Below are positions 44,889-55,177 of a DNA stretch of 64,000 nucleotides, one piece after another; positions within the stretch are counted from its first letter, which is position 1; every line of letters begins with the position of its first letter. The stretch is from Nocardia aurantiaca. Its GTDB lineage: Bacteria > Actinomycetota > Actinomycetes > Mycobacteriales > Mycobacteriaceae. The stretch is taken from NCBI RefSeq assembly GCF_009708175.1, contig NZ_WMBB01000001.1, positions 310,001-374,000 on the forward strand, given 5' to 3'. The translations under genes were made by a program, and so were the position numbers. Below the pieces are notes generated by a model. The model did not search any database, was not told the DNA's origin, and saw only the letters and a program-made list of their open reading frames with translations.

Positions 44889-45170
44889 ATGCCACGCAGC
44901 CTGAAGAAGGGCCCGTTCGTCGACGAACACCTCCTCAAGAAGGTGGACGTCCAGAACGAGAAGGGCACGAAGCAGGTCATCAAGACCTGGTCGCGTCGTT
45001 CCACCATCATCCCGGATTTCATCGGCCACACGTTCTCGGTCCACGACGGCCGCAAGCACGTGCCGGTGTTCGTGTCCGAGAACATGGTTGGACACAAGCT
45101 CGGTGAATTCGCGCCGACTCGTACGTTCAAGAGCCACGTCAAGGAAGATCGGAAGAGCAAGCGGCGATGA
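44889..45170 (+). CDS. rpsS: 30S ribosomal protein S19
   Basis: A 93-residue S19 ([16 protein letters not shown]) preceded by a perfect AAGGAGG Shine-Dalgarno seven bases before the ATG. It overlaps rplV by ATGA. Confidence 0.98.
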   Translation: MPRSLKKGPFVDEHLLKKVDVQNEKGTKQVIKTWSRRSTIIPDFIGHTFSVHDGRKHVPVFVSENMVGHKLGEFAPTRTFKSHVKEDRKSKRR

Positions 45171-45565
45171 GCACTGAAACTCAGAACCCGACCGCGCGCG
45201 CGACCGCGAAGCACGTTCGCGTGACCCCGATGAAGGCCCGCCGCGTCGTGGACATGGTCCGCGGCCAGCGGGTCGAGGACGCGCTGAACATCCTGAAGTT
45301 CGCGCCGCAGGCCGCCAGCGAGCCGGTCGCCAAGGTGGTGGCCTCGGCCGCCGCCAACGCCGAGAACAACCTCGGCCTGAACCCGGCGACCCTGGTCATC
45401 TCGACGGCCTACGTCGACGAGGGCGCGACCATGAAGCGTTTCCAGCCGCGTGCCCAGGGCCGCGCGTTCCGGATCCGCAAGCGCACCAGCCACATCACCA
45501 TCGAGGTCGAGAGCGTGCCCACCGCCGGCGCCACTCGTAGCCGCCGGAAGGGAGGGGCAAAGTAA
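45167..45565 (+). CDS. rplV: 50S ribosomal protein L22
   Basis: A 132-residue L22 with the tunnel hairpin ([30 protein letters not shown]), where macrolide resistance mutations arise in other bacteria. The sequence looks wild type. Its stop is immediately followed by the rpsC ATG. Confidence 0.98.
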   Translation: MSTETQNPTARATAKHVRVTPMKARRVVDMVRGQRVEDALNILKFAPQAASEPVAKVVASAAANAENNLGLNPATLVISTAYVDEGATMKRFQPRAQGRAFRIRKRTSHITIEVESVPTAGATRSRRKGGAK

Positions 45566-46372
<807 letters not shown>

Positions 46373-46375
46373 CCT

Positions 46376-46791
<416 letters not shown>

Positions 46792-46792
<1 letters not shown>

Positions 46793-47031
46793 TGGCTACC
46801 GCTAATCCGGCCGCAGAGCTCCGCGAGCTCGACAATGACGCGCTCGTCGCCAAACTGCGCGAATCCAAGGAAGAGCTGTTCAACCTGCGCTTCCAGATGG
46901 CGACCGGTCAGTTGCAGAACAACCGTCGCCTGCGTGTGGTCCGCCACGAGATCGCGCGCATCTACACGGTCATGCGTGAGCGCGAGCTCGGCCTGGCCTC
47001 CGGTCCTGAAGGCAAGGGAGACGCGGCATGA
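46792..47031 (+). CDS. rpmC: 50S ribosomal protein L29
   Basis: A 79-residue L29 with the [20 protein letters not shown] helix pair. The ATG overlaps the rplP stop (TGATG), and GGAGGAG lies just upstream. An upstream in-frame start would run back into rplP and is not used. Confidence 0.96.
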
Positions 47032-47324
47032 GTGACGCCAAGGGCCCGGCCAAGACGCCGGCCAAGCAGGAGGAGCGTGGCTCGCGCAAGGTGCGCATCG
47101 GCTACGTCGTCTCCGACAAGATGAACAAGACCATCGTGGTCGAGCTGGAAGATCGCGTGAAGCACCCGCTTTACGGCAAGATCATCCGCACCACCTCGAA
47201 GGTGAAGGCCCACGACGAGAACGAGATCGCCGGTGTCGGCGACCGCGTGCAGCTGATGGAGACCCGTCCGCTGTCCGCCACCAAGCGGTGGCGTCTGGTC
47301 GAGGTCCTGGAGAAGGCCAAGTAA
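47028..47324 (+). CDS. rpsQ: 30S ribosomal protein S17
   Basis: A 98-residue S17 with an actinobacterial Lys/Ala-rich N-terminal extension before the OB-fold core ([22 protein letters not shown]). It is the last gene of the operon and is followed by a strong terminator. The next ribosomal genes (rplN and the spc operon) do not follow within this window. Confidence 0.98.
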   Translation: MSDAKGPAKTPAKQEERGSRKVRIGYVVSDKMNKTIVVELEDRVKHPLYGKIIRTTSKVKAHDENEIAGVGDRVQLMETRPLSATKRWRLVEVLEKAK

Positions 47325-47676
47325 GCCTGCTCCATGACTTTGAACAAGTCATAGAACACCGGCCCGCTTCCCGTGAGGGAAGCGGGCCGGAGTGTTTTGC
47401 GGGTTGGGGCGTCCCACCTTCGAATCGTGCAGTGTGTTTCGAGCCGGAGTCTGGTCCCCGCTTCCAGGCCCGGGCAGCGTGTTTCGGAGAGTGGACCGCC
47501 CTCGGGAGGCGTACGTCACGAATCTCATGGGTGAGAGACGATGCGTATGGTGGGCGGACAATGCGCGGAAATTCGTCATTGAGAGCGTTGGACACTCGAG
47601 TGTGACCAAACTGAAACGCGATATGGCCAAAGGGAATTGGCGTGTCGCGGGTGGAAAGCGCTAGCGTGATCTCGCT
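47325..47676. other. Gap after the S10 operon
   Basis: 352 bases that contain the operon terminator (47356-47397) and then no feature I can support. ORFs crossing this stretch have unnatural compositions. Just before the next gene, TAGCGT at 47662-47667 could be a -10 element, which would give an almost leaderless message. Confidence 0.45.
47356..47397 (+). terminator. Strong intrinsic terminator of the S10 operon
   Basis: ACACCGGCCCGCTTCCC pairs with GGGAAGCGGGCCGGAGTGT around a GTGA loop and is followed by TTTT. It lies 31 bases after the rpsQ stop. Confidence 0.92.
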
Positions 47677-48267
47677 ATGAGGGATGCTGCAACAACTTCC
47701 GGGGCTTGGCGGATCGACGACCGGACCGCGGTGACATTCCGCGACGCGGCGGTGGCCTGGTCCCTGGCTGCCCACGAGGTTCTGGCCGAATGCGCTTCCG
47801 GCTACGGCCATTTCGTCACCATCAATGAGATGGCGGAGCGCGTACAGGAGATGTCGGGCATTCGCACCGACGCTCCCACCCGCACCTGGATGGATGCCAT
47901 CCTGCGCAAGGTCGCGCGCCGCTGCCACAATGCCGGCGAACCGCCTCTGACGGCGCTGTGCGTCAAGCAGAATCACAAGGTCGGCGACAGCTACAAGTAC
48001 GTTCTCGAGCTGGCGCACCTGCCCATCCCCGCCGACCTCGAGGTGCACGCAGCCTACGCCCGCTGGCAGTGCTACGCCGCCTACGGCGCGGACATCCCCT
48101 CCGACGGCGGAATCCCACCCCTGATCCCGCGCAATGGCGGCGCGCCGCGTCGGGTCACCCCCGCCGGCGTCGCCTCCACCGCCAAGCCGGATCCGGAGCC
48201 GCGCAAGGCGGTCTGCGCCTCCTGCTTCACCGAGCTCCCCGCCAACGGCGTCTGCTACTACTGCTGA
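47677..48267 (+). CDS. Hypothetical protein with a C-terminal zinc-ribbon-like motif
   Basis: A 196-residue protein. The N-terminal 120 residues look mainly helical (AVAWSLAAHEVLAE..MAERVQEMSGI..TWMDAILRKVARRCHNAG) and could be a winged-helix-like fold. A Pro/Gly-rich linker follows. The last 17 residues hold two CxxC pairs (CASCFTEL and CYYC) that fit a small zinc ribbon. No family recognised. Its position directly after the ribosomal operon, on the same strand, suggests a link to nucleic acids, but this is only inference. It converges on the VOC gene with a 10-base gap. Confidence 0.65.
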   Translation: MRDAATTSGAWRIDDRTAVTFRDAAVAWSLAAHEVLAECASGYGHFVTINEMAERVQEMSGIRTDAPTRTWMDAILRKVARRCHNAGEPPLTALCVKQNHKVGDSYKYVLELAHLPIPADLEVHAAYARWQCYAAYGADIPSDGGIPPLIPRNGGAPRRVTPAGVASTAKPDPEPRKAVCASCFTELPANGVCYYC

Positions 48268-48277
48268 AGCCGGAGCT

Positions 48278-48673
48278 TCACACGTCCTTGTGGCATACGG
48301 CTTCGAGCATGACCCCATCGAAGCCGTTCCAGAAGGTCGCGTAATAGGGCGGCGGATACTGCGGGAATTCCTGTGGCGCATGCAGGATTTCATCCCCCCG
48401 CCCCGCCGTCCACTCGTGCACCCGCCGCACCGCGTCCCGAGTCGGCACCATGAACGCCAGATGCTGCAATCCCGGCAGCGCGCGCGAATACCCCGCCGTC
48501 TCGGCCGGGTAGAAGAACACATACGTCCCGATCTTCCGCCCCGCGGGCCAATACGCGAATTGCGTATCGTCCGCCAGCAGCGGCTCGTAATCCAGCAGCG
48601 GCATCAACTCGTCGTAGTACTTCCGCGCACCGGCCAGATCGCTGACATTGATCCCGAGATGTCCCAGAGGCAT
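48278..48673 (-). CDS. VOC-family (glyoxalase/dioxygenase-like) protein
   Basis: A 131-residue protein of the vicinal-oxygen-chelate superfamily, starting MPLGHLGINVSDLAGARKYYDEL. The paired beta-alpha-beta units and the metal ligands His7 (LGHLGINV), His in LQHLAFMV and Glu in MLEAVCH fit a divalent-metal site. Families with this layout include glyoxalases and lactoylglutathione-lyase-like detoxifiers. Substrate not predictable. The ATG at 48673 or the GTG just before it (48676) are both possible starts. Confidence 0.82.
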   Translation of the reverse strand: MPLGHLGINVSDLAGARKYYDELMPLLDYEPLLADDTQFAYWPAGRKIGTYVFFYPAETAGYSRALPGLQHLAFMVPTRDAVRRVHEWTAGRGDEILHAPQEFPQYPPPYYATFWNGFDGVMLEAVCHKDV

Positions 48674-49419
48674 CACCCGAACCTACCGAAACGGCCCTCC
48701 GCTCCGCGGGCTCAAGGCCGCCGACACCGCTATCGGTGTCAGTTCGTTTCGCGAATTGACTTGGGCCGCATTGCCACCATCACGTCCAGGCGCGTGCGTA
48801 TCCCATGACGACCGGTTGTGTCGCGCGGGTTACCGCCGTCGATGCGAGTGGCGGGCTGCGTCGGCGCATGATCGCTCGCGGCGCCGGGCGACGCCATGGG
48901 CCGCCAGGGTGGCTGGCATTTATTCGAACTGACCGGACCTGGGGTGTACGAGTACAGCGGCCTGGAAGACAGTGAACTCGGCGGTTTCTTCCTGGTGGCA
49001 CCACGATGCCGGCGGCCGATCGCCGCTCTCGATTCGGGCAGAGCAACTGCATTGGCGGCGTCCGAGCAGGAAGGACGCCCAACCTGGCGGATATCGAGTC
49101 CTGGATGGGGACGGCACGGGAAGGGCCAGAACCGCCGACACATATGGCCTGTGGGATATGGCTTATAGAGCTTCGGATTCGGACCGAGCGCTGTGTCGAC
49201 GCCCGCCGGCCAGACCTGTCCGGTGTCGGCTCACTCATCAGGTAGCGGGACCGCGCTTGGTCAAAGGCGATGTGGCAGAGGTCTATCCGTGGCAGCCCTG
49301 CGCCGGATGGCATGTGCCGGTTCGCTACATACTGATCGCCGCGCGATCGGGCCCCTTGGCCGATAGCTGCGGCAGCTGGAATCGAGGTCTTCCTGCGGCA
49401 GCCCGCCTACCATGAGCAG
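48674..49419. other. Long gap without a convincing gene
   Basis: About 746 bases. Several frames stay open, but none shows a domain, a ribosome binding site or natural composition. The local GC is slightly lower and more uneven than in coding neighbours, so it may hold decayed coding sequence. Promoters for the VOC gene and for the LysE-type exporter must lie here. I found no tRNA or repeat. Confidence 0.4.
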
Positions 49420-50055
49420 ATGCTCGTCGCGCTCCTGTCGTTCACGATCGCCTCGATCGTTCTCGTGGTGTTACCGGGACCGGACTCGCTGGTCGTGATG
49501 CGCAGCCTCGTTCGGGGCGGCCGCAGCGCTGGTGCGCGAACCTCCGCGGGTGTGCTGTGCCGGCTGATGGTCTGGGTTGCCGCCGCCACGCTCGGACTGT
49601 CGGCGTTGTTGCGGGCCAGCGAGATCGGTTATGACGTGCTCGAGATCGTCGGCGCCTGTTACCTGATCTGGATCGGCGTACAGTCGCTGCGGTCGTTGCG
49701 CCACACCGCCCGGGTCGCGGCGGAAGGAAACGGGCCAGTGGGATCTGCGGCGCCGTGGGATCGAGTCGGCAGTTTCGCGGCGGGCTTCCTCACCGACATA
49801 CTCAACCCGAAGGTCGGAGTCCTGTTCCTCAGCCTACTGCCGGGGTTCGTGCCGGACGGCTATCCGGTCGGGTTGACGACACTGGGGCTCGGTGTCCTCT
49901 ACGTCGCGTTGACCGCTCTCTACTGCGCCGGGCTCCTCGCCGTATCGGGACTGATTGCGACTTGGATGCGAACACCGGGCATCCGCGGCCGTCTCGACGC
50001 ACTCACCGGGCTCGTACTCATAGGATTCGGGGTCCGGCTCGCCACCGACTTCTGA
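49420..50055 (+). CDS. LysE/RhtB-family amino-acid exporter
   Basis: A 211-residue membrane protein with about six hydrophobic segments. The LysE signature is seen at the start (VVLPGPDSLVVMRSLVRGGRSAGARTSAGVL) and in the middle (FAAGFLTDILNPKVGVLFLSLLPGFV). Such proteins export amino acids, homoserine lactones or related small molecules. It stands alone. An overlapping ATG eight bases upstream is out of frame. Confidence 0.88.
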   Translation: MLVALLSFTIASIVLVVLPGPDSLVVMRSLVRGGRSAGARTSAGVLCRLMVWVAAATLGLSALLRASEIGYDVLEIVGACYLIWIGVQSLRSLRHTARVAAEGNGPVGSAAPWDRVGSFAAGFLTDILNPKVGVLFLSLLPGFVPDGYPVGLTTLGLGVLYVALTALYCAGLLAVSGLIATWMRTPGIRGRLDALTGLVLIGFGVRLATDF

Positions 50056-50467
50056 CGTTGAGCGAGCAGGGGGCGCACGGCGGCCAGGGGCCCTCTGATC
50101 CGAGGACGCCGCAACAGGTTTGGCGCGCAAGTACTCCAGCGGACACGAGCGAGCGATCGACCTCCAGGCGAGTGATGATGCGGGCTCGAGCGCATGGCAT
50201 CACCTTTCATGAAGCCTAGCGGGTGGTATCACCAGAGGAATCCGATGAATGCCTTCCTGTCCATCGGTCCACCGGCACACCGGATTCGGAACTGCGTCCA
50301 TGATTCACGCGGGTGTGGTGCGAGTCGCCGGTCCGGGCATGCGGTCCGGGCGCGAGTGCTTCGTGGTCGATTCACCCCGGGTGGGTGAGACTCGGTGGCG
50401 CGGGATCCGGTCGATCGCGTGCTGCGCCGACTGCGAGCAGGGCTCGATTGCCGAGTGTGAGCGGGGC
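50056..50467. other. Gap between the LysE-type exporter and DUF5997 genes
   Basis: 412 bases at the 3' ends of both flanking genes. I see no gene, repeat or terminator of quality; the ORFs present are low-complexity shadows. Confidence 0.4.
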
Positions 50468-50887
50468 TCAGTTGCCGAAGCGGTTCTTGGGCGGCCGGTT
50501 GGTGGCGGCGCGGCGTGCGGCTTCTTTCTGCTTGACGCGCTCGGCTTCCTTGCGGACCGCGATGAGGTTGTCGCGTTCGCGCAGCAGCCATTCCGGCGGG
50601 TCGGCGAGCAGGGCCGTGATCTCCTGGGCGGTGAGGGCGTCGGCGACGCCGGCGCGCGCCAGGCCCGAGTTGGAGATGCCGAGTTTGCGGGCCACCACAT
50701 CGCGCGGGAAGGGCCCGTTTGCGCGCAGGTCGATCAGCCACTGGGGCGGATTGGCGCGCAGTTCCTCGAGCTGGGCGCGGGTGACGGGTGAGTTCCGGAA
50801 CTCCGCGGGGGTCGCCGGGAGGTAGATGCCGAGCTTGTTCGCTGCGGTCAGCGGCTTCATGGTCTGGGGATTCTTGTCCGGGCTCAC
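50468..50887 (-). CDS. DUF5997 family protein
   Basis: A 139-residue cytoplasmic protein with the actinobacterial DUF5997 pattern (TAANKLGIYLPATPAEFRNS..PPQWLIDLRANGPFPRDVVARKLGISNSGLARAG). The ARKLGISNSGLARAG segment resembles a helix-turn-helix, and the C terminus is strongly basic (KEAERVKQKEAARRAATNRPPKNRFG), which fits nucleic-acid binding. No experimental function known to me. It is divergent from the LysR gene, a pairing I believe recurs in actinobacteria. Confidence 0.78.
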   Translation of the reverse strand: MSPDKNPQTMKPLTAANKLGIYLPATPAEFRNSPVTRAQLEELRANPPQWLIDLRANGPFPRDVVARKLGISNSGLARAGVADALTAQEITALLADPPEWLLRERDNLIAVRKEAERVKQKEAARRAATNRPPKNRFGN

Positions 50888-50947
50888 CGATCAAGGGTAT
50901 CGGGCTGGTGGGGCGAACTTGCTGGCCGGTGCAATACCGTGGACATC

Positions 50948-51937
50948 ATGAGCCGGTTGGAGTCCATCGACCTGACGCGCCTGCGCTGGTTCGTCGCGGT
51001 CGCCGAGGAATTGCATTTCGCGCGGGCGGCGCGCGGCCTCGGCATTTCGCGGCAGCGATTGAGCGGGACGGTCATCGAGCTGGAGGAAGAGCTCGATACC
51101 AAACTGTTCGTGCCGGGCGCGCAGCCGACCGAGCTGAGCGCGGATGGGCGCGCGCTGCTCGAGGAGGCGCGCGTGCTCATCGCTGCCGCCGCGGCGGCGG
51201 AACCCGAGGCTCGACCCGCATCGGAGGATCGGCTGCGGGTCGGTTTCGTCCCGGGCGTGACCGTCACCAAATGGGAGCGCATCTGGTCCGGCCGATTCCC
51301 CGATATCGTGCTGGAGCTGACTCCGATTCCGATGAAGGAACAGGAGCAAGCCCTGCGCGAGAACACCGTCGACATGTGTTTCGTGCGCCTGCCCATCGAC
51401 CGCGAGGGCATGAGCGCGATTCCCCTGTATCGCGAGGTCCCGGTGGTCGTGGTGCCCAAGGACCATCCGATCGCTCTGTTCGACCAGGTCGCCGTGGCCG
51501 ATCTGGCCGATGAGCGCATGCAGGACGCCGCCGATCTGGACGATGCCGCCATGACCATGGAGCTGGTGGCCGCGGTGAGCGGCGCGGCCATCGTGCCGCA
51601 TTCGATCGCCCGCCTGCACCACCGCAAGGACCTGGTCTACCGCGCCGTCACCGGTGTGCCGGAGACCGAGATCGCGCTGGCCTGGCCCGCCGCCCGCACG
51701 ACCGAGCTCGTGGAGGAGTTCGTGGGCGTGGTGCGCGGCCGCTCCGAGCGGAGTTCCCGGTCCTCCTCCGGTCCGCGGCCGGACAGGCAAGCGCGGCAAC
51801 AGAATTCCTCGGGTAAGCCCGGCGTCGCGAAGAGCGCGGGCGGGGCGCGCAAGCCGGCCGGTGCGAAGAAGCCCGCGGTCGCGGCGAAGCCGAAGCAGGG
51901 TGGCGCGAAGCAGGCGGGTAAGCGGCGCGGCCGCTAG
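50948..51937 (+). CDS. LysR-type regulator with a long basic C-terminal tail
   Basis: A 329-residue regulator. The N-terminal winged helix-turn-helix (LTRLRWFVAVAEELHFARAARGLGISRQRLS) is followed by a LysR substrate-binding domain (LRVGFVPGVTVTKWERIW through MTMELVAAVSGAAIVPHSIA). After about residue 265 comes a tail of some 60 residues rich in Lys, Ala, Pro and Gly (GARKPAGAKKPAVAAKPKQ), similar in composition to histone-H1-like or HupB tails. It may add non-specific DNA binding. The ATG at 50948 is used; a GTG three codons upstream is possible. The divergent DUF5997 gene is a likely target. Confidence 0.88.
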   Translation: MSRLESIDLTRLRWFVAVAEELHFARAARGLGISRQRLSGTVIELEEELDTKLFVPGAQPTELSADGRALLEEARVLIAAAAAAEPEARPASEDRLRVGFVPGVTVTKWERIWSGRFPDIVLELTPIPMKEQEQALRENTVDMCFVRLPIDREGMSAIPLYREVPVVVVPKDHPIALFDQVAVADLADERMQDAADLDDAAMTMELVAAVSGAAIVPHSIARLHHRKDLVYRAVTGVPETEIALAWPAARTTELVEEFVGVVRGRSERSSRSSSGPRPDRQARQQNSSGKPGVAKSAGGARKPAGAKKPAVAAKPKQGGAKQAGKRRGR

Positions 51938-51951
51938 CAGGCCCGGCCATG

Positions 51952-51984
51952 GGCCCGTCTCCCGGTCGGGGGAGACGGGCCTTT
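51952..51984 (+). terminator. Terminator of the LysR gene
   Basis: GGCCCGTCTCCC pairs with GGGAGACGGGCC around a short loop, followed by TTT. It lies 15 bases after the stop. Confidence 0.88.
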
Positions 51985-52056
51985 CGCGTCTCGGCGCCCA
52001 GAGCGGTCGCGGGTTCTCAGGGAGCAGTCTGGAGAAAGTTCAGGGTTGAGTCAGGG

Positions 52057-52086
52057 TTGCGCTATACGTATACGTCTACTTATAGT
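52057..52086 (+). promoter_or_regulatory. Promoter with a palindrome in the spacer
   Basis: TTGCGC (52057-52062) and TATAGT (52081-52086) are 18 bases apart. The spacer holds the overlapping palindromes TATACGTATA and ACGTATACGT (52063-52075), so a repressor bound there would block RNA polymerase directly. It drives the EXLDI-like/MMPL pair. No regulator gene lies alongside. Confidence 0.6.
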
Positions 52087-52211
52087 GGATGAAGACGGGT
52101 TATGACCGTCGGCAACCCCGAGATGCATAGTGGCACAGCGGATATCGACCCGCGGCGTGTCCTTGCACATGCATGCCCATATGCGCATTCACTGATGATT
52201 TGGAGCACCTC

Positions 52212-52769
52212 ATGGCCATCGAAATGGACAAGCCCAACGACGCCGACGTCCAGGGCGCCCCCGCCCAGGGGGCCTCGGCCGCGACCGACTTGGTCCCGGA
52301 CCCCCTGCCCGAGGGCATGCGCGAGATCAGCCTCCGCGTCGGCCCCGGCGGCGGCCGCACCCAGCGCTTCGTGGGCCGGCTGCTGGCGGAGGCGCAGCAT
52401 GTCACCAAGGAGGGCAGTGAATCCGTTCAGGTCTTCCTGAGCCGCAAGGGAAAACTGGTCGTCCACCGGCATTACGTCGAATGGTCGGATTTCGCGCAGG
52501 CCTCCAAGAATGCCGCCCGCGAGCGGAAGGAGGAGTTCCTCATCGCCCGAAAAGGTTCAGACCAGTCGGACCTTTCTGTATTCACGAACTGGGCCAAGGG
52601 ATTTAAGAACTGGCGCGAATTCCTCGGTCTGGACGACGATGGCTATGGCGACTTCACGCTGGAGATCGTGGACTCGCTCGAGGAGTTGCGTGAGCGCATT
52701 CCGGCGAAGGTCTACCGAATCGTCGCCGATGTGGTGGAGAACCCGTCCTCCCAGGTCCTCGACATCTGA
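52212..52769 (+). CDS. EXLDI-like small protein preceding an MMPL transporter
   Basis: A 185-residue soluble protein. A disordered start (MAIEMDKPNDADVQGAPAQ) leads to a beta-rich part (EISLRVGPGGGRTQRFVGRLLAE..QVFLSRKGKLVVHRHYVEWSDF) and ends SSQVLDI, close to the C-terminal EXLDI signature of an actinobacterial family. Function unknown. The ATG at 52212 has GGAG seven bases upstream. The MMPL gene follows after 36 bases, so the two are probably one operon under the palindromic promoter. Confidence 0.65.
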   Translation: MAIEMDKPNDADVQGAPAQGASAATDLVPDPLPEGMREISLRVGPGGGRTQRFVGRLLAEAQHVTKEGSESVQVFLSRKGKLVVHRHYVEWSDFAQASKNAARERKEEFLIARKGSDQSDLSVFTNWAKGFKNWREFLGLDDDGYGDFTLEIVDSLEELRERIPAKVYRIVADVVENPSSQVLDI

Positions 52770-52805
52770 ATAGCGCGGCCGAACCCGGAAAGGACCTTCC
52801 TCCGC

Positions 52806-54971
52806 ATGTTCTCCCGATTGGGGCGTTTCGTCGTCCGATTCCCGTGGCTGGTGATCGCCGCCTGGCTGATCGCCATCGTCGCGGTGGTCGCCACCGCGCC
52901 GAAGCTCACCGCCACCACCGACCAATCCGACTTCCTGCCTTCGCATTACGAGTCCATTCAGGCGGCGAAGTTGCAGCAGCAGGCTTTTCCCAACAGCACC
53001 ACCCCGGCCGCGCTGATCGTCTTCGAGCGCTCCGACGGAGCCCCGATGACCGACGCCGACGCGGCCGCGGTGTCCACCGCCGCGACGAAACTGTCGGAGC
53101 GAAACATCAAGGATGTCACCGGAGTCCAGGCGGTGCCCCCGGCGGAGAACCGGCAGATCCAGGTGGTCGCGGTGCAGATGACCAAGGTCACCGGCGCGAA
53201 TGACACCCACCAGTCCGATGCGGTGAAGTCCCTGCGGGGCGCGTTGAAGGAGCAGGTGCAGGGCACCGATCTGAAGGCCGGCGTCACCGGCACCGCCGCG
53301 CAGACGCTGGATCAGCAGGACTCCAGCACCAAGGGCCTGATCATCATCGGCGTGGCGACCGTGGTGCTGATCCTGGTGCTGCTGCTGGTCATCTTCCGCA
53401 GCCCGATCATCGCTCTGCTGCCCATCCTGGTCATCTTTCTGGCGGTGTCCCCGCTGGCCAGCGGTCTGATCGCGATCGCCAGCAACGCCTTCGACCTCGA
53501 GATCGACAGCTCGGTGCAGTCGCTGCTGGTGGTGGTGCTCTTCGGCGTCGGCACCGACTACATACTCTTCCTGATGTTCCGCTTCCGGGAGCGCCTGCGC
53601 GCCGGTGAGGACGCCAAGACGGCCGTGGTCAGCGCGGTCACCCGGGTCGGTGAGGCCATCACCTCGGCGGCCGCGGCGGTGATCATCGCCTTCGGCGCGC
53701 TGACGCTGTCCACCCTGGGCATGTTCCGATCCATGGGCATCGCCCTGGCCATCGCGGTGGCGGTGGCGCTCCTGGCCGGGCTCACGCTGATACCCGCGAT
53801 CGTCTCGCTCTTGGGCACCAAGGTGTTCTGGCCGTCGAAGGCCTGGCGGGTGGAGCCGACGGGGGCGCGATTCACCGCCGTGGGCACCGCGTTGGGCAAA
53901 CGGCCCGCCCTGTTCGCGGCCGCATCCGGTGGGGTGCTGATCGCCCTGGGCGTCTTCGCCTTCGGCTTCAATCCGACCTTCGATCTGAGCTCGGGCTCGA
54001 CCTCGGACACCTCCGAATCCGTGGTCTACGGCAAGGAACTGCTCAAGGGCATGCCGGCGGGCAGCACCCAGCCCTCGCAGGTGTACCTGCGCAGCGAGCA
54101 CGGCGCGCTGACCGCCGATGAGCTGAATACTTTCGCCGCCGCGCTGCGCGGCGTCCACGGGGTGGGCGCGGTCGGACAGCAGCCCGCGCTGTCGGCCGAC
54201 AAGACGGTGGCCGAATATCAGGTGACACTGACCGACAAGCCGGAATCGGATGCGGCCCTGAAGACCGTGAAGGGCCCGCTGCGGGATACCGCGCACGCGT
54301 CCGCGCCGGTCGGCACCTCGGCCGTGGTGGGTGGTATGACCTCGGTGTTCGTCGACTTCCAGCACGCCATGAACCGCGACTACACGGTCGTGTTCCCGGT
54401 GGCCGGAGTCCTCATCATGATCGTGCTGGCGCTGCTGCTGCGCAGTCTGGTGGCGCCCTGGTACCTGATGGCCTCGGTGTTCCTCGGCTTCGCCGCGACA
54501 CTGGGTTCGGCGGTGCTGGTTTTCCAACACGCACAGGGGGATTCGGGCCTGATCTTCACCCTGCCGCTGATCATGTACCTGTTCGTGGTCGCCCTCGGGA
54601 CCGACTACAACATCCTCATGGTCGCCCGTCTGCGGGAGGAGGCACGCGAGGGTCACGACCCGCGCCACGCCGCCGCGCTGGCCCTGCGTCACACCGGCCC
54701 GACCGTGGCCGCGGCCGGTGTCATCCTGGCGGGCACCTTCGCTTCGATGATGTTGGCGGGCAATACGGTGCTGTCGCAGATGGGTTTCGCCATCTCGGTC
54801 GGCATCGCCATCGCCGCCTTCGTCATGGCGATGTCCTTCACCCCCGCGGTGACCGCCCTGATCGGTCGCCGCGCCTGGTGGCCCGGCCACGGCGGCGACG
54901 CGGAGCGGGAACAGCCGCAATGGGATACGGAATGGACGCCGCCCGATGTGGTAAGTGACGCTCGCCGCTGA
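52806..54971 (+). CDS. MMPL family (RND-type) membrane transporter
   Basis: A 721-residue exporter of the mycobacterial-membrane-protein-large family, driven by the proton gradient. Two repeats each have one leading membrane segment, an extracytoplasmic loop and five further segments. The paired proton-relay motifs GTDY (FGVGTDYILFL and VALGTDYNILMV) are both intact. Family members export lipids and siderophores; here the substrate is unknown. The partner EXLDI-like protein is encoded upstream. GGAAAGGA precedes the ATG by about ten bases, and a strong terminator follows. Confidence 0.93.
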   Translation: MFSRLGRFVVRFPWLVIAAWLIAIVAVVATAPKLTATTDQSDFLPSHYESIQAAKLQQQAFPNSTTPAALIVFERSDGAPMTDADAAAVSTAATKLSERNIKDVTGVQAVPPAENRQIQVVAVQMTKVTGANDTHQSDAVKSLRGALKEQVQGTDLKAGVTGTAAQTLDQQDSSTKGLIIIGVATVVLILVLLLVIFRSPIIALLPILVIFLAVSPLASGLIAIASNAFDLEIDSSVQSLLVVVLFGVGTDYILFLMFRFRERLRAGEDAKTAVVSAVTRVGEAITSAAAAVIIAFGALTLSTLGMFRSMGIALAIAVAVALLAGLTLIPAIVSLLGTKVFWPSKAWRVEPTGARFTAVGTALGKRPALFAAASGGVLIALGVFAFGFNPTFDLSSGSTSDTSESVVYGKELLKGMPAGSTQPSQVYLRSEHGALTADELNTFAAALRGVHGVGAVGQQPALSADKTVAEYQVTLTDKPESDAALKTVKGPLRDTAHASAPVGTSAVVGGMTSVFVDFQHAMNRDYTVVFPVAGVLIMIVLALLLRSLVAPWYLMASVFLGFAATLGSAVLVFQHAQGDSGLIFTLPLIMYLFVVALGTDYNILMVARLREEAREGHDPRHAAALALRHTGPTVAAAGVILAGTFASMMLAGNTVLSQMGFAISVGIAIAAFVMAMSFTPAVTALIGRRAWWPGHGGDAEREQPQWDTEWTPPDVVSDARR

Positions 54972-54996
54972 GGATTCGAATCCGTTCCCGAATAGG

Positions 54997-55029
54997 TTGA
55001 CCCGCTTCTCTTTTGGAGAAGCGGGTCAA
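54997..55029 (+). terminator. Strong terminator after the MMPL gene
   Basis: TTGACCCGCTTCTC pairs perfectly with GAGAAGCGGGTCAA around TTTTG, 25 bases after the stop, followed by a T-containing tail. Confidence 0.9.
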
Positions 55030-55177
55030 TCTGTTGTTACGGTATTCGGCAGTCGATCCCGGGGCAGAGGGATCGTGGTGAGGGACAGGAGAATATGACG
55101 AAGTCGATCCACGCTGTTCAGGAGGGGTCCTGTAGCAGCGGTGAGCGGTACACCGAGGGTTTTCAGGTCTTCGAGCA

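Noticed and set aside
48739..49168. ORFs of 90-134 codons on both strands in the 48.7-49.4 kb gap
   Set aside because: No ribosome binding site, no recognisable domain and unnatural composition. At best a decayed gene.
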